Source: Hyposmocoma kahamanoa (taxonomy: Eukaryota; Arthropoda; Insecta; Lepidoptera; Cosmopterigidae). From it: a stretch of 64,000 nt of DNA. The notes beneath the pieces are model-generated. The model did not search any database. It had not been told where the DNA came from and worked only from the letters and a program-made list of their open reading frames with translations. The stretch's first letter is position 1, and each line of letters starts with the position of its first letter. The stretch covers positions 5,562,817 through 5,626,816 of the forward strand of contig NW_020653900.1 of assembly GCF_003589595.1 (NCBI RefSeq). Direction: 5' to 3'. Positions 51,599 through 62,981 of the stretch are shown here, piece by piece. The translations under genes and the position numbers were made by a program.

Positions 51599-51685
51599 AT
51601 GGTTGTATTTCAATAATTACGGAACTTCAGAGGCATGCATATGTCAAAAGTTAAATAAATGGTTGGACGGAGTATACTAGAAATA

Positions 51686-52130
51686 ATGGCCGCCGTGGAC
51701 GAACGGTTAACGTGCTGGGCCACGCAGAGATCCCATATCCGGGAGGAATATTTATATGACCTACCTACATTTTTTCTCCTGAGTTTCATTGTAATATGTG
51801 GTTTGTTCATATCGTCCCCTTACTTTCTCAAACTCTTATCTTAAAGCACAAAGTTACATAAATGCAAAAAAATGGACTGTATATACACGTTTTGCAGGCT
51901 TATTTCACGTCTCATTTCCTTCATATTTACACCCTGGCTTTTATCTATTCTTAAAGTAATGCATTCAAATTGATAAGAAATTTAAAATAAGTAGTAAATT
52001 TTGCCATCTCCTGAATTATCACTCTTTAAAATACGAGCTTGAGAAAGTAAGGCATAATTATGTGTGTCCATGGCACGCGTGATACAGGGTCTCCCTAGTG
52101 CGGGACTACGAGTGTATGCGTTACTATAAA
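51686..52130 (+). repeat. Degenerate SINE family A, split by a MITE
   Basis: The head and first half of the body (GCCGCCGTGGACGAACGG to GTAATATGTGGTTTG) lie at 51686-51812. The second half (ATGTGTGTCCATGGCACGCG to GTGCGGGACTACGAG) lies at 52060-52130. Together they restore the normal motif order. Confidence 0.8.
51818..52052. mobile_element. MITE inserted in SINE A (235 bp)
   Basis: The terminal inverted repeats of about 27 bp start CCTTACTTTCTCAAACTC on the left and CCTTACTTTCTCAAGCTC on the right (minus strand), then TTAAAG. The SINE body is interrupted exactly here. The target duplication is unclear, perhaps TAT. Confidence 0.8.
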
Positions 52131-52530
52131 TAATTATGTGACAATCTATGTTTATACCCTTATATTTTAACGAAAAAAGGGTCTACAAATTAAATTTTAA
52201 GCTTTAGTTGTCCGATATTGCACATGAAGAATAAAAGAGAAATGTCATGCAAACACAGAGTTACGAGGTTTTCAAATTTAGCCGACAATTTGTAAATTAC
52301 TCCATAAAGGATTTTTTAAGGTCCATATAGCGAAACGGGGTATCCCGTACTTATCATAATTCTGATATTTAATTTTGTGGTAAACGCTTTTACTGTACAT
52401 CAACGGCTTGAGAACGCAGTGCTTTAAATGGGTGATAGACTGTAGCTCGCACAAATGTACACTATTAATTTGAACACTATTATAGCTGGTACAATCTGAC
52501 TGAATGTGGATTTTCGCCTTGAAACCCTAA

Positions 52531-52800
52531 GGCTCAAATTGTATTGCGGCTTTATGGTCAATTGTGTAACGTACAAACTAGACAAGAGTCTTCCTTGGAA
52601 TTCTCGCGCATGCTCGAAAATGCTCGCGCATTCGCAAGAATTCCGCAGCTGCCGTTGCGACACCTGGCGAATCATGGCGAAAAATGGCGCAGAGTGACGT
52701 CAAACATCAACGAAACACTACAGCCTCAAGGCGCGAGCTTGTCGCGCAGCGAGGCGAAATTGGCGCTTCCATTCCATTCCGCTGCAATGTAAATTGAGCC
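52531..52800. mobile_element. MITE family G, copy 2 (270 bp, TAA duplication)
   Basis: The ends are GGCTCAAATTGTATTGCGGC on the left and GGCTCAATTTACATTGCAGC on the right (minus strand). TAA flanks both (52528-52530 and 52801-52803). The interior shares GTCAATTGTGTAACGTAC and TCTCGCGCATGCTC-type motifs with copy 1 at 8488. Confidence 0.85.
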
Positions 52801-52803
52801 TAA

Positions 52804-53982
52804 GGGCTAAATATTGCATTTTGGTGAAAATCAGCTGTTTATTTCGCTTAATTTATAAAATAAATATGACCAAATAAACCCTCCATCGTATGACATGATT
52901 AAATTTAATCAAACTTTTGTAAATTAAAGAAAAATTGGTTTAGCAATAATTATTAGGCTGTAAAAAACGCCTGCTGCTCTTTAAAATTACCATAAAGATT
53001 ACAATTAATATTGTTTATTAATTAACGATTAATATGAGTTTACTGTAATAAATTATTAATCATAATTTATGTGAGATTAGTATTTCTTTTCCGATGTTCT
53101 CAATTTTTAAACAAATAATATATCTAATTGCGTTATAATTATAAACGGCATGTAAACCTTAATCTGAACCTTAATTATCTATGTCTGCATTGAAAATGAT
53201 ATATAAAAGAAAATACACGTCAATAGCGACCTATTCCAAGAACTCCTAATGAAGATCTTTAAAAAAAGCTTACGCGAGTACTTCGATCTTTTACCAAGGC
53301 CAATTACGACCTTGACAACATTTTCACTGTAGGCAAAGATAATTCTTCTGTCTATACGGTTCGCACGTATTTCATATGTAGTGTATTTTGTAAATATTAT
53401 TTTTAGAATTCAATAATGTGTACCTTATTCTATTTTGTATAATTGTTCCTTATATGCAGTCTAATACGTGTTTATTAATTCTAATAGGTAATTACGTAAA
53501 AGTCCATTGTATGGCCTGTCGGCTTGTTCCTTTTCATTACATCGAGTCATGACCGCTGAGTTATGGTAAATGATATTTTAAACCACAACGGACAAGAACG
53601 CGTCGACATTTCGCGCCAAAATTACATCAAAATAAAAATTATAACAAAAGTTAAGTTTGTGGTTAGCTCAACTGTTTATTTATATTTTAGTGTAACCGAC
53701 ATAATCAATATTAAAAAATCATGACGTAAGCGACCCCACTTCTTACAGCAACTTACATAGTATAACTATTTCGCCATTTACTATAAACAAACAAAAAACG
53801 ACTTGCACTTTGTTGCATAATTTTAATCGCAAGTGTCACCTTAAAACGCCTGAAAGCCTCAAAAGTCTTTAGATAGATATAGCAAATATTCTAAGCGCTT
53901 ACAAAAAGGCTTAATATACATTGTTTAAAAATAATTTAGCTGTTACACAATCGGTTACGAAATTAATTATTATACATTATAA
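52804..53982. other. No gene recognised
   Basis: AT-rich, repeat-poor sequence with no ORF of interest. It is one of the plainest stretches of the window. Confidence 0.45.
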
Positions 53983-54250
53983 TCTCAGTACAGAGTACTA
54001 AAAAAATCGATCTCAAAAGTTCGTGGAATTACATCTATTTGCCTAGTTTTATTGAAATCGGTTACCGGAAAGTGCGCGAAACCAGATTCATTTCCTAGTT
54101 TGCCACCCTTAAAGGTGGAATACTTTCTTCAAAATGTGACCCCCTCTTTAAAAAAAAAGAATCATCTTAATCAGTTCACAAATGCCAGAGTTATCGCGTA
54201 ACATGCATAAAAAAAGTCGAATTGAGAACTTCCTCTTTTTATTTTAAATT
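53983..54250 (-). repeat. Dispersed repeat family E, copy 7
   Basis: It runs from CTCAGTACAGAGTACTAAAA through GGTTACCGGAAAGTGCGCG and GATTCATTTCCTAGTTTGCC to GAATTGAGAACTTCCTC. Confidence 0.7.
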
Positions 54251-54849
54251 GCTTAAAAATTCAATTTAGTATCACGTTTGTCTGTATAAATATTTAAAAT
54301 CCTCATGTAAAATTGTTTCTCGCTTCTCGCTTACTCTAAGTCGGCAGTAATGGCTCGATATCTTTCACCACTCATACACCAGAAAATTAGTTCGATAACA
54401 TTGTCCAGAATTGTTTTTCTTTAAACAACTCTGATACAGTAAAGTTTTGTTTCAAGTAATTTGATACAAGATATATCTATTGTAGCATTTGTATGTCCAG
54501 GCTGAGATATAATCTGCGCTCTTTGTCATAACCAACGCATTTCATTTTTGATAACTTTCTAAAAAATATTGGCATCTAAGGTTTTTTCTTTGAAAAGAAA
54601 GTAAATTACGCTGAGTGTGCTTAACAATTAATTAATTATATATAATTATATAATTAACCGGTTATAGGGGGTTATAGATCTCGTTTTGTTAATTCCAGAG
54701 AATGTTAATAACTCAAATGTCGATTACGTTAGTTATGATAAGGAGCAATGTTGGCAGTAATGGTATCTATACAATCATCTTATACACATTTTCGAATAAT
54801 CCTGATTCATTGATAGTATGACTGATTCACCAATGTGAGCTCACCGTGT

Positions 54850-55045
54850 AAGACGAAAGACAGCCCTGTGGCATATTTTGTATTTCCGGTTCAGTGTTGC
54901 CGTTTAGCCACGTTTTGTATTATTTATCTGTCAAAAGTTTGATAGTATATTAATTATCTGGGAAACGGTGGTTTAAACGGTAACACTGAGCCGAAACGTC
55001 AGACATAAGTACCAGCGCGCTGTCTTTCGCGTTATGCAATTAGCA
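54850..55045. mobile_element. Foldback MITE family H, copy 1
   Basis: GTAAGACGAAAGACAGC on the left and CGCGAAAGACAGCGC on the right (minus strand) form the outer arms. Inner arms share GGTTCAGTGTTGCCGTTTA and GGCTCAGTGTTACCGTTTA. Exact ends are uncertain. Confidence 0.6.
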
Positions 55046-55559
55046 GGCTTGCAGGGAAAGATTAAACAAGCCACATCATTACAATTTTTAATCTTAAAAA
55101 ATCTTGATTACGGTTTAATAAATGAAAATACTTTTCATATGTCTGCTCGCATTTAATGAGATATCTTTGGTATGTTTTCTACCACAATCGAAAGAACAGA
55201 CTTTGCTTTAAAAGAGTTGATTATTTTGCAAATTATCTGTCTTAATAGCATTCTATAGCATTAATCTTAAAAGTTGAGAGGTAGAGTAACTACTGGTGTC
55301 AAACGCGCGCTTTATGTTCAGTCGTGGGCTTTCCATAACTGGTTGTTTCAACTAAACGGAGGCAAGAATCAACGAGAACAGGCCATCTGCATTTTCTCTT
55401 CGCATTTCTTCCATCATATTTTAGAAAACAATTTAAGTCACTTCTAATAATAGAATTTGGAATTTATTATGACATAAGTTTTATTATAAGAATTTATTTA
55501 AAACCACTTTTAATAACGATGCTAGAAATGCCCCAGATAAAAAAATGTTTTGATCTCTA

Positions 55560-55705
55560 GCTAACAGTGTAAGGCCAAAGACAATCCCTTGACATTTACT
55601 GATTATTTATCAAAACTCGGACGGATTAATAGTAGAAATGGTAACACCGTATCGGGAAGACGAAATGTCCTGCTGTCCTTCCGCCTTTCGTCTTACTCTG
55701 TTAGC
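55560..55705. mobile_element. Foldback MITE family H, copy 2
   Basis: Left GCTAACAGTGTAAGGCCAAA and right GGCTAACAGAGTAAGACGAA (minus strand) enclose an interior with GGTAACACCGT, related to copy 1 at 54850. Confidence 0.6.
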
Positions 55706-56030
55706 CCGCCGAAATATTCCTGACTATAAACTCATCATGGATTTTAAAGGGGGCAGATTCTGGCGTTGTCATTTTTATTGTAATTTAATATCTAGTTTAA
55801 TAAATAAATTGAAATATGTGTAAATTGATTAAATTATAGTGAAATTAGTTGAATTTTGTACGTAATAATAATAAAAATGTGTCTTCTCCGGTATAGGATG
55901 TTACAAGTGAGTTTACTAGTAACATTACAGTCAGTAAAACGTATTTATTTGCGCCTTTTATCTAGCTAATGTTGCAACGAACAGTTGCACAAATATCCAA
56001 TAATGTTTGCCAAGTATTGTGCATTATTCT

Positions 56031-56260
56031 GCCGCCGTTAGTTGAAAGGGCGCATTTGAGATTTTTTCAAAAATATGCGCGCTAATGATGAGTAGGAAAA
56101 GACCGATCTCTCACTTTTTATTTTTTCCTAGGTGGGGTATAAAATTACCGCAAGAGAAACGTAGATATTTTATTAATTTATCTTCTTTAAACATTACTTT
56201 CTCAGTTTTGAGTTTTTGTCAAAAGCGCCCTTTCAACTTCAACTAACGGTGCGCGGAGGC
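56031..56260. mobile_element. MITE with GCC termini (230 bp)
   Basis: Left GCCGCCGTTAGTTGAAAGGG and right GCCTCCGCGCACCGTTAGTT with TGAAAGGGCGC (minus strand) are inverted over about 35 bp with one small insertion. Both arms contain AGGGCGC and TTTGA. No target duplication was fixed. Confidence 0.65.
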
Positions 56261-56624
56261 AGATTAGATACCAATATCAGTGCTTTATTACGGCAACTGA
56301 AGCTGAATTCAAATAGTTTTTAATTTGATCTGCCCATCTAAAATTTGTTAAGTAATAGACTTTTTAATGGCCGTTTCTGTTTAACCCGACTATGGAGAAG
56401 CTAAAAAGGTATGTACATAAAACATTAAAGTTTGATTTTTATAACTATAATTAATGCAACACCTGTTTATAAAACATGTATAAAGTTCGCCAAGAAAATG
56501 ATATTAGGCGTAAAATTCTTATATTTTAAAACATCTTAGTTATCGGCTAATGTTTAGCGTTAAGATATAGATATATTATTGTAAAATTTATTATAACTTC
56601 TATTATTATATTTAAATAAAAATA

Positions 56625-57010
56625 ATGTTTTGCTATTCATGTTTTTGTCATAAAGTCAACAGCTGCCATAGCAGTAGCCGCGCGTCTGTAGACGCTAGAT
56701 TAATTAATAGTTACCTACTACGTAACAGATACATCGCTCTCATACAAAATCGTAAATACCTTCGCTATAATAGCCTACTAAATCTGACTAATGACAGCAG
56801 GCGCTCATTACGGGGAAAAACGAACCTACCTACGCGCTCAGAGGTGAAAATAACGTTGCCCGCCGTGTGCAGTCGTGCGGATCCGAATGCTGGGGTTGTA
56901 CAGGGATTGTAATGTAAATGAAAGACCTGTCTGAGCACTTGCACTATTGGCGATATACTCTGCGGTAGACACTTATCGCGTAACCTTGAGCGAATGACGG
57001 AGCCCTGGTA
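56625..57010 (+). other. Moderately GC-rich block with a 95-codon ORF, unrecognised
   Basis: The ORF (56625-56912) begins MFCYSCFCHKVNSCHSSSR and contains SLLNLTNDSRRSLRGKT. No family or splice context is convincing. The block stands out in base composition and might be a decayed element or a regulatory region. Confidence 0.25.
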
Positions 57011-57344
57011 GTAAATACATCATTATTTTTTAGTTCTCTAACTGTGATTGCAAGTGACGCACGCGTGTCACGACATTGGTTCTGCAATTGCGTTTCTAAA
57101 TAATGCATGAAAATTAGTAGTGGCGCATCTGCACCATCACAGTGGTGCCACTGCAGTGCTTCTTATAAGCATCTAATTTGAAGGCGGCTTTGGCATTTGA
57201 TTTGGTCGTTATTATAAATTTGTTACGGCTATTTACCAAAATTATCAATTCTAATGTTACATCAAATGGGACGTTGCAAAAAGAATAATAATAATAATCA
57301 CTCAGTACACCATTAAAAAATGTTATTAAATATATTAATAAAAA

Positions 57345-57552
57345 CTGCGTCTGTGGCCGTACGGTTACCATGCCGGACTGCCACGCAGAGGTCCTGGGTT
57401 CGATTCCCAGGCCAGGAGAAATATGTCTATGACCTACAATTATTTCTCTCGTGAGGATGGGTGTAATTTGTGGCCTATGTATGTGTCATGACGCCCGCGA
57501 CACAGGGTTTCTCTAGTGCGGGGCTATGAGCGTGTTGCGTTTATTATTAATT
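57345..57552 (+). repeat. tRNA-derived SINE family A, copy 5
   Basis: It has the head CTGTGGCCGTACGGTTACC, the B box GGTTCGATTCCCAGGCC, the full body and an ATT tail. A family B copy follows immediately. Confidence 0.85.
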
Positions 57553-57555
57553 TTT

Positions 57556-57800
57556 AGTAGCAGTAAAGCTCCATCTGAAAGAGTTCGTCCAGAGAAGTAC
57601 TGCCACCTTAACTATTTTTGCCGCCAAGCAGCAATGTCAGCATTACTGCATTCCGGTTTTGAAGGGTAAGGGTGCTGGTGAAATTATAGGTGTATGGCAA
57701 TGCTCCTAAGATCTTGGCAATTTAAAGGTCTGTGTGACTGCAATTTTTATGGACAGGCGTGTAGCTTACCATCAGGCTCACGACTTGTTCGTCCCGCCAA
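57556..57800 (+). repeat. Dispersed repeat family B, copy 10
   Basis: It runs from GTAGCAGTAAAGCTCC through TTGCCGCCAAGCAGCAATG and CGGTTTTGAAGGGTAAGGG to CGACTTGTTCGTCCCG. The A-rich end has been replaced. Confidence 0.8.
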
Positions 57801-58412
57801 AAAATATGCGAAAATATTCAAATGTGCACAAACTTGATTCTGTATGTGGGCTTGTATTTCACAACAAAACTAACACTAGATACTTGCTGTAATGCTTGTT
57901 ACTGGCTTGTTCCTGATAGTTTAGCGTCTAATGTGCTCATGAGTGCTATATGAGCCTTCTCAATACAGCTGGTGAGACCCGCTTGTGGGAGGCCAACTGT
58001 ACCGATTCCAAAAACTCAAAAAGACTACTAACATGCGGCTCCAAGGACCAATGTTTGCGTTTTGATCTTGTTAGACAATGTAGGTATGCTTTTCAAAATG
58101 GTAATTTGGATCAAAATCGGTAAATTGGACTTTTCAATGACGCTGGCTGTAAAGTCGCGATAACTACACCAGGATATTAATATGCGGCAAACAACATAAA
58201 CTCCACAAAGCGCTTATTAAATTAACAAAGTTTGTTTCGCGTTATGACGTGCCAGGACGAGTTTGTGCCTACTAAATGTACCTATACGTACCCCTAAGAC
58301 ATTAGAGCAAACCATTCAGACCTTAATATAATCCCAAAATTCGACTAATGACGGGTGAGCCGTCTGGAGGGAGGGGTCAAGCGAGTCGATCCTCTCCTCT
58401 TTAGCGCGGGAA

Positions 58413-59056
58413 CCCTGGGGTGGGACACTGTATCGAATCAACAGTATCGACTGTACTGTACTCATGAGTAGTATCGCATAAAACATTATCGTACTCATAA
58501 AAGCATCGATACCTTGAGATATCGATACTTTAGCCCTGCAGATTTTCCCTACTTAAGGGCAGAATAAAACACATGAATTTGTCTTTTTGTTGATTTATGA
58601 TTTTTAATTAAGCAAATAGTAAAAGAATTTTATTAATTAAATCAATTGATCAATTGAATCAATCGTCATTTTACATAATTTGTGTCACTTAAATTTCCAA
58701 TTTCCCACTCCTCCTCTGTACAATCACTTAAAAAAAAACTATTTAGGTCTGTTTCTCGTTTTTGATACTATATTGCCTGCTTTTGAGAACAAACGTTCTG
58801 AAGACGGGACAAACTTCTTTTAAAGAGGATAATGATTAAAAAAAATATTAGTGATAAAGATTCCCATTAAAAAAAAATCACTAAGTGGCTTGCGTTATGG
58901 TCTGAGGTATCTTAAGTAGAAATTATTCGAGACGATACGACACTTGTCAAAAAGTACTAATACCTGAAAAGTATCAAGTAAAAAGTATCGGTATCGGAGG
59001 GAAAAGAGCTCGATACCAAAAAGTATCGATACTTTTTCCGTGTCCCTACCCTGGGG
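58413..59056. mobile_element. Putative hAT-like element with GTATCGATA motifs
   Basis: The ends CTGGGGTGGGACAC and CAGGGTAGGGACAC (minus strand) are weakly inverted, and CAGGG-type starts are typical of hAT. GTATCGATAC and related strings recur near both ends (58435-58540 and 58930-59030). No exact 8-bp duplication was found and there is no transposase. Confidence 0.5.
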
Positions 59057-59229
59057 AAAACCGGATTGGCCGGGGGCGTTGTAGTCTGCGGAATCCCACG
59101 GCATCCACAACACCTGGCCAAGAGGGTAAGCCGCGGGGATTTTAGTGGGTACGCTCTCCATCAGGAGCGTTCGCTCCACCAAAACTCGGGCTCGAGGGCA
59201 TGCGTAAAGCATTTCCACTCAAAAAAGAG

Positions 59230-59402
59230 TATTAGTGAAATTACACTAACATGGGACTTGTCAACTTATGTCTCAAGATGACGGGCGCAGTGGCAGTGCC
59301 CCTCACATCTCTGCGATTTAAAGCTGTGAGCGGTACTGCAATTGTTGTGACCAGGCGTGTTTTTTACCATAAGGCGCACGACTTGTTCGGCCCGTCACTT
59401 GG
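59230..59402 (+). repeat. Dispersed repeat family B, copy 11 (3' part)
   Basis: Starts GTGAAATTACACTAAC and covers ACTTATGTCTCAAGATGACG to CCCGTCACTTGGTA. The 5' part is missing. Confidence 0.75.
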
Positions 59403-59832
59403 TAGGTATGCCTTTAGGTAAAAAGAGAGCCCTGGGATCACTTGTATTTATGTAATTATTATTTTCCACAGTACTTTCAAACCCATAAATCCCCATCTGC
59501 TTCACTCGTACAAAATGCGTAAGAAGAATACAGAAACATAAAAGTAAAATACTTATAAAAAAGACGTGACTACGACGTTTCGCTTCAGACGTAGATACGT
59601 AACTCGCAATTCCGCGTCCATTTCCATAATGAATGAGCTGTTTCTCGTATATTCCACTTAAAGGCCGTAAAACCATATTGTGGAAACTCGTTATGCTTTG
59701 GAATTACATTATTTACGGCAAAGGAAAACGCTGCAAGGAACTAGCACACCCGAAAGGTAAAAAAGGCCGAGTCAAAATACAAATGAAAAAATTATTTATA
59801 TAGGTAAACTATCTTATAGATTATTTATAACA

Positions 59833-60135
59833 CCAAGTGACGGGGCGAACCATGAACAAGTCGTGCGCCTAGTGGTTAGCGACACGCCTATCCATACCAG
59901 TTGTGGTTGCCACTCAGAGCTTTAAATCGCAAATTCTTAGGGGCACTGCCACTACGCCCATCACCCTGACAAAAGTTGAAAAGCCCGTGTATCTGTAATG
60001 TCACCAGCTTGGAAAGGTAAAGTTTACCTTTCCAAACCGGAACGCGGTAATGCTCACATTACTGCTTTGCGCCAGAAATAGGTAAGATGGCAATACTTCC
60101 ATGGACTAACTCTTTCACAAGAAAGCTCTACTATT
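59833..60135 (-). repeat. Dispersed repeat family B, copy 12
   Basis: A full reverse copy from AGTGACGGGGCGAACC to CTTTCACAAGAAAGCTC. It contains an internal inverted duplication (GGAAAGGTAAA and TTTACCTTTCC) near 60010-60036. Confidence 0.8.
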
Positions 60136-60179
60136 GACAGTTTATTTGATATACACATTTCTATTTATTTAGGTATGAC

Positions 60180-60846
60180 CAGTGGCGGATTTGCCCTAAG
60201 GCCCAGTAGGCCCAAGCCTAAGAGCGGCCAATCGTGACAAAAAATTCACTGATGATGACAAGAAATAACTCAAAGCACTTAAATATTCTAAAGGCTCACG
60301 CACGTTATGGCGGGCCGCACTGCACCGCATCGTATAAAAATAATCTTCCGAAATCGCTTTCGTATATTTTATGTATAAAATATAGTTATGTTACATATCT
60401 ATAATGTAATGTATAATCCCTACATCACTGCATACTATCACTACCGCGTCTGTCTGTCTGATCGCGATAAAAATATTGAATAGATTAAAAAAAAAGTACT
60501 TAAAAAGTACTGAATAGATTTTCATGCGGTTTCCACCTACAAACAGAGTGATTCATGAGGAAGGTTTAGCCGTATAATTTATTTAGGTGTTGAGTAAGTT
60601 GGCTGAAATCACTACATCACTACATATTATACCGCATTAAATGTTTTATTTAAATCTGAAACCTCCGAAAATATTAAAAACTAGCAGCTAATCTGGTTAA
60701 TTAAATTTCTGAATCAATACCGATAAAAGTTGGCTATAAATTCATTATGTAGTCTACCGGTATATGATGAGTGCTGAGAAAGGGGCGGCTGGTATTGATT
60801 ACATAGCTTGGGGCCTAGGGCGGCCAAGGCCGCAAATCTTCCACTG
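60180..60846. mobile_element. Non-autonomous hAT element (667 bp, 8-bp duplication)
   Basis: Exact GGTATGAC duplicates lie at 60172-60179 and 60847-60854. The ends are CAGTGGCGGATTTGCCCT and CAGTGGAAGATTTGCGGC (minus strand). Both subterminal regions have AGGCCC/GGGCC strings. The interior is AT-rich and non-coding. Confidence 0.9.
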
Positions 60847-61165
60847 GGTATGACTATCTCTTAGTTGTTTGGATCCCCAGATCAGCGTCAGTATCCAGGA
60901 TGGTATTAGGACGAGACACGGCCTTTCATAGTAGCATTCATAGTAGCAACATATTGTTCGCATTAACTAAAATATTTTTCATTTTATTCCCTGCCTAGTT
61001 TTAATTTTTGTTATAAAGAGCGATACCACACAGGCGTTGCGACGGCGCGGCGTTGCTTTGTGACACTGCGAGAAAGAATGACGGTGTGCGGTGCACTAAT
61101 GATCTAATATACAAATAAAACACTCATAAAGTAAGTAAAACGATTTACATGAAGAATATTTTTAA

Positions 61166-61395
61166 CCGACTTCAAAACGGAGGAGGTTCTCAAATCGACT
61201 GTTTGTTTTTTTTTGTATGTATGTTACGCTATAAATTTGTCAACCGATTTTGATGATTCTTTTTTGTTTGAAAGAGGGTACCTCAGATGTGATCCCAGAT
61301 TAAATTTGAAGAAAATATTTCACCTCTTAGGGTGGAAAACTGGGGGATGAATGACTTTTGAGGTCGGTTTTTTTAGTATTCTGTACTGAGAGTAT
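61166..61395 (+). repeat. Dispersed repeat family E, copy 8
   Basis: A compact complete copy from TTAACCGACTTCAAAACGG to GAGGTCGGTTTTTTTAGTAT and CTGTACTGAG. It is useful as a family reference. Confidence 0.8.
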
Positions 61396-61624
61396 TTAAA
61401 CTAAATATTTATTATTTCGGAGTAATTTATTACGTAAATCATTAGGTAAATACAATCGTATATGTATCTAGGTACTGCTTCTTATCGTATTGATGGCATA
61501 CACACACATATACTGTATGCTTGCCATAGTGTGAGAAATGATTTGTCAATCGAAAGGTGCTCGCCGATTGTGGCCCTGGCTGAGCAAGTACAAGTTTGTG
61601 ACGAAGCTTTAGAAGCAGTTGAGT

Positions 61625-62293
61625 TAATTGTGAGAGAGTTCGTCCAGACTCCTAATAACTGTCACCATACCTATTTCTGCAGCAAAACAGTAATGTGAGC
61701 ATAACTACGTTTCGGTTTTAAAGGTTAAGGATGTTGGTGAAATTACAGGCACACGAAACTTGTCATCTTATAAAGATAAAGATAAATGTATTCTGTATAT
61801 CAATAAATTACATTATTGAAGTCAATAACAATAAATTACAATAAAACATGAATACTTAATTACATTAGTTAGCGTCTATCCTACTTTAATATTATGTAAC
61901 CACAGATGCTAAATTTTCAGTGTCAGTGTAGTTTAATCCTTTTAACCAGTCTCGTATGGTTTTCTTACATTGAAACTTATTCATAGGATATATACTTACA
62001 TAGTGAATGATTTATTTTATTATACAAAAAGCTACCAAGGAAGCAGAAGAATCTATGGGAGTGTGCAGTTCGAAACCGTTCAGAGGAACAAACAATGTCT
62101 GCTCGTCTTTTGCTGGTTTGGTGTGAAGGGATGAAGGGCGTTAGTGAATGGTTTTTTGTTACGTTTAGTAGTGTGAACTTATGTCTCAGGGTGACAGAGC
62201 CCCAAGTTCAAAGTCGCACTGCATCACGACAGGCGAATCGCTTACCACCAGGCGCACGTATTGTTCGTCCCTCTCACTGGATATCATAAAGAA
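61625..62293 (+). repeat. Dispersed repeat family B, copy 13, split
   Basis: The left half (61625-61772) ends CACACGAAACTTGTCATC. The right half (62168-62293) starts GTGAACTTATGTCTCAGGG and ends ATATCATAAAGAAAAG. The roughly 400-bp filler includes a GATAAA-rich start and unclassified AT-rich DNA. Confidence 0.65.
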
Positions 62294-62389
62294 AAGCTTT
62301 CACATTAAGATTCAATATTTTAATAGCGATTGTGTAAAGATTTTAAAGGTCGTTTGCTCTGTACTTAATCAAGAAAATCATTATTAACG

Positions 62390-62790
62390 TCGTAAGTGAA
62401 TACACATGTACACATTATATACCTACATGCTTAGGCATGTACTACATCTTTATATATTTATTCATCCCTAGACGCGTTTGTCGTAAATATAAACATTTTA
62501 CGGCATCTAATTACATGAGGTTATTACTGTCGTAGGCTCTTGGGATCGCCATTGTATTTAACGTCTGCCTCAAGTTGCCTCGATATAGCGGTTATTGAAA
62601 AACTATCATAATACTTTGCTACGTTTCTGTTTGTGTGTCGGAACGGACGAAGTGTCGGAATGGACAAATGTTAAAAATAATATATATGTAATGTGAAAAA
62701 TGAAGTGGTAAGCGACCCACCGGAGAAAATAATTACCGGCAAATTATTTTCTAGTAATAATAATAACAATTATAACACAATAACTTCAGC
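62390..62790. other. No gene recognised
   Basis: AT-rich sequence without ORF or repeat assignment. Confidence 0.4.
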
Positions 62791-62794
62791 AACA

Positions 62795-62981
62795 TTTGTA
62801 ACAATAATTCCGAAGTTTACCACTAGATGGCATTGGCTTAGAAAACACAATTTCTGAATTGCGATGTTAAGATTTTCCTTAGATAGCCATGCCTAGTGTT
62901 TTGTAACAATAGTTCCGAAGTTTACCACTAGATGGCATAGAAAACGCAATTTCTGAATCGCGATGTTAAGATTTTCCCTAA
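62795..62981 (+). repeat. Imperfect tandem duplication with CCACTAGATGGC cores
   Basis: Two units of about 85 bp, at 62795-62878 and 62899-62981. Each contains GTTCCGAAGTTTACCAC or a close match, then TAGATGGCAT, and end GCGATGTTAAGATTTTCC. A 20-bp linker separates them. Confidence 0.8.

Larger units (their letters stand above)
50652..51674 (-). mobile_element. Transposon X, copy 2, carrying two MITE A insertions
   Basis: The inverted ends TACTCCGTCCAACTATTTAT and TACTCCGTCCAACCATTTAT (minus strand), continuing TTAACTTTTGA, are flanked by TA on both sides. Removing the MITEs at 50824-51051 and 51371-51598 with one copy of each duplication leaves about 550 bp collinear with 43040-43582. The two converging ORF tails remain open: the plus strand ends NRDVAFDNLCTRELIININ and YGKESDDSL; the minus strand ends FSLTPIYNESTDYVMKI and FWYLSNKL. 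It is an internally deleted relative of a two-ORF element. Confidence 0.85.
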
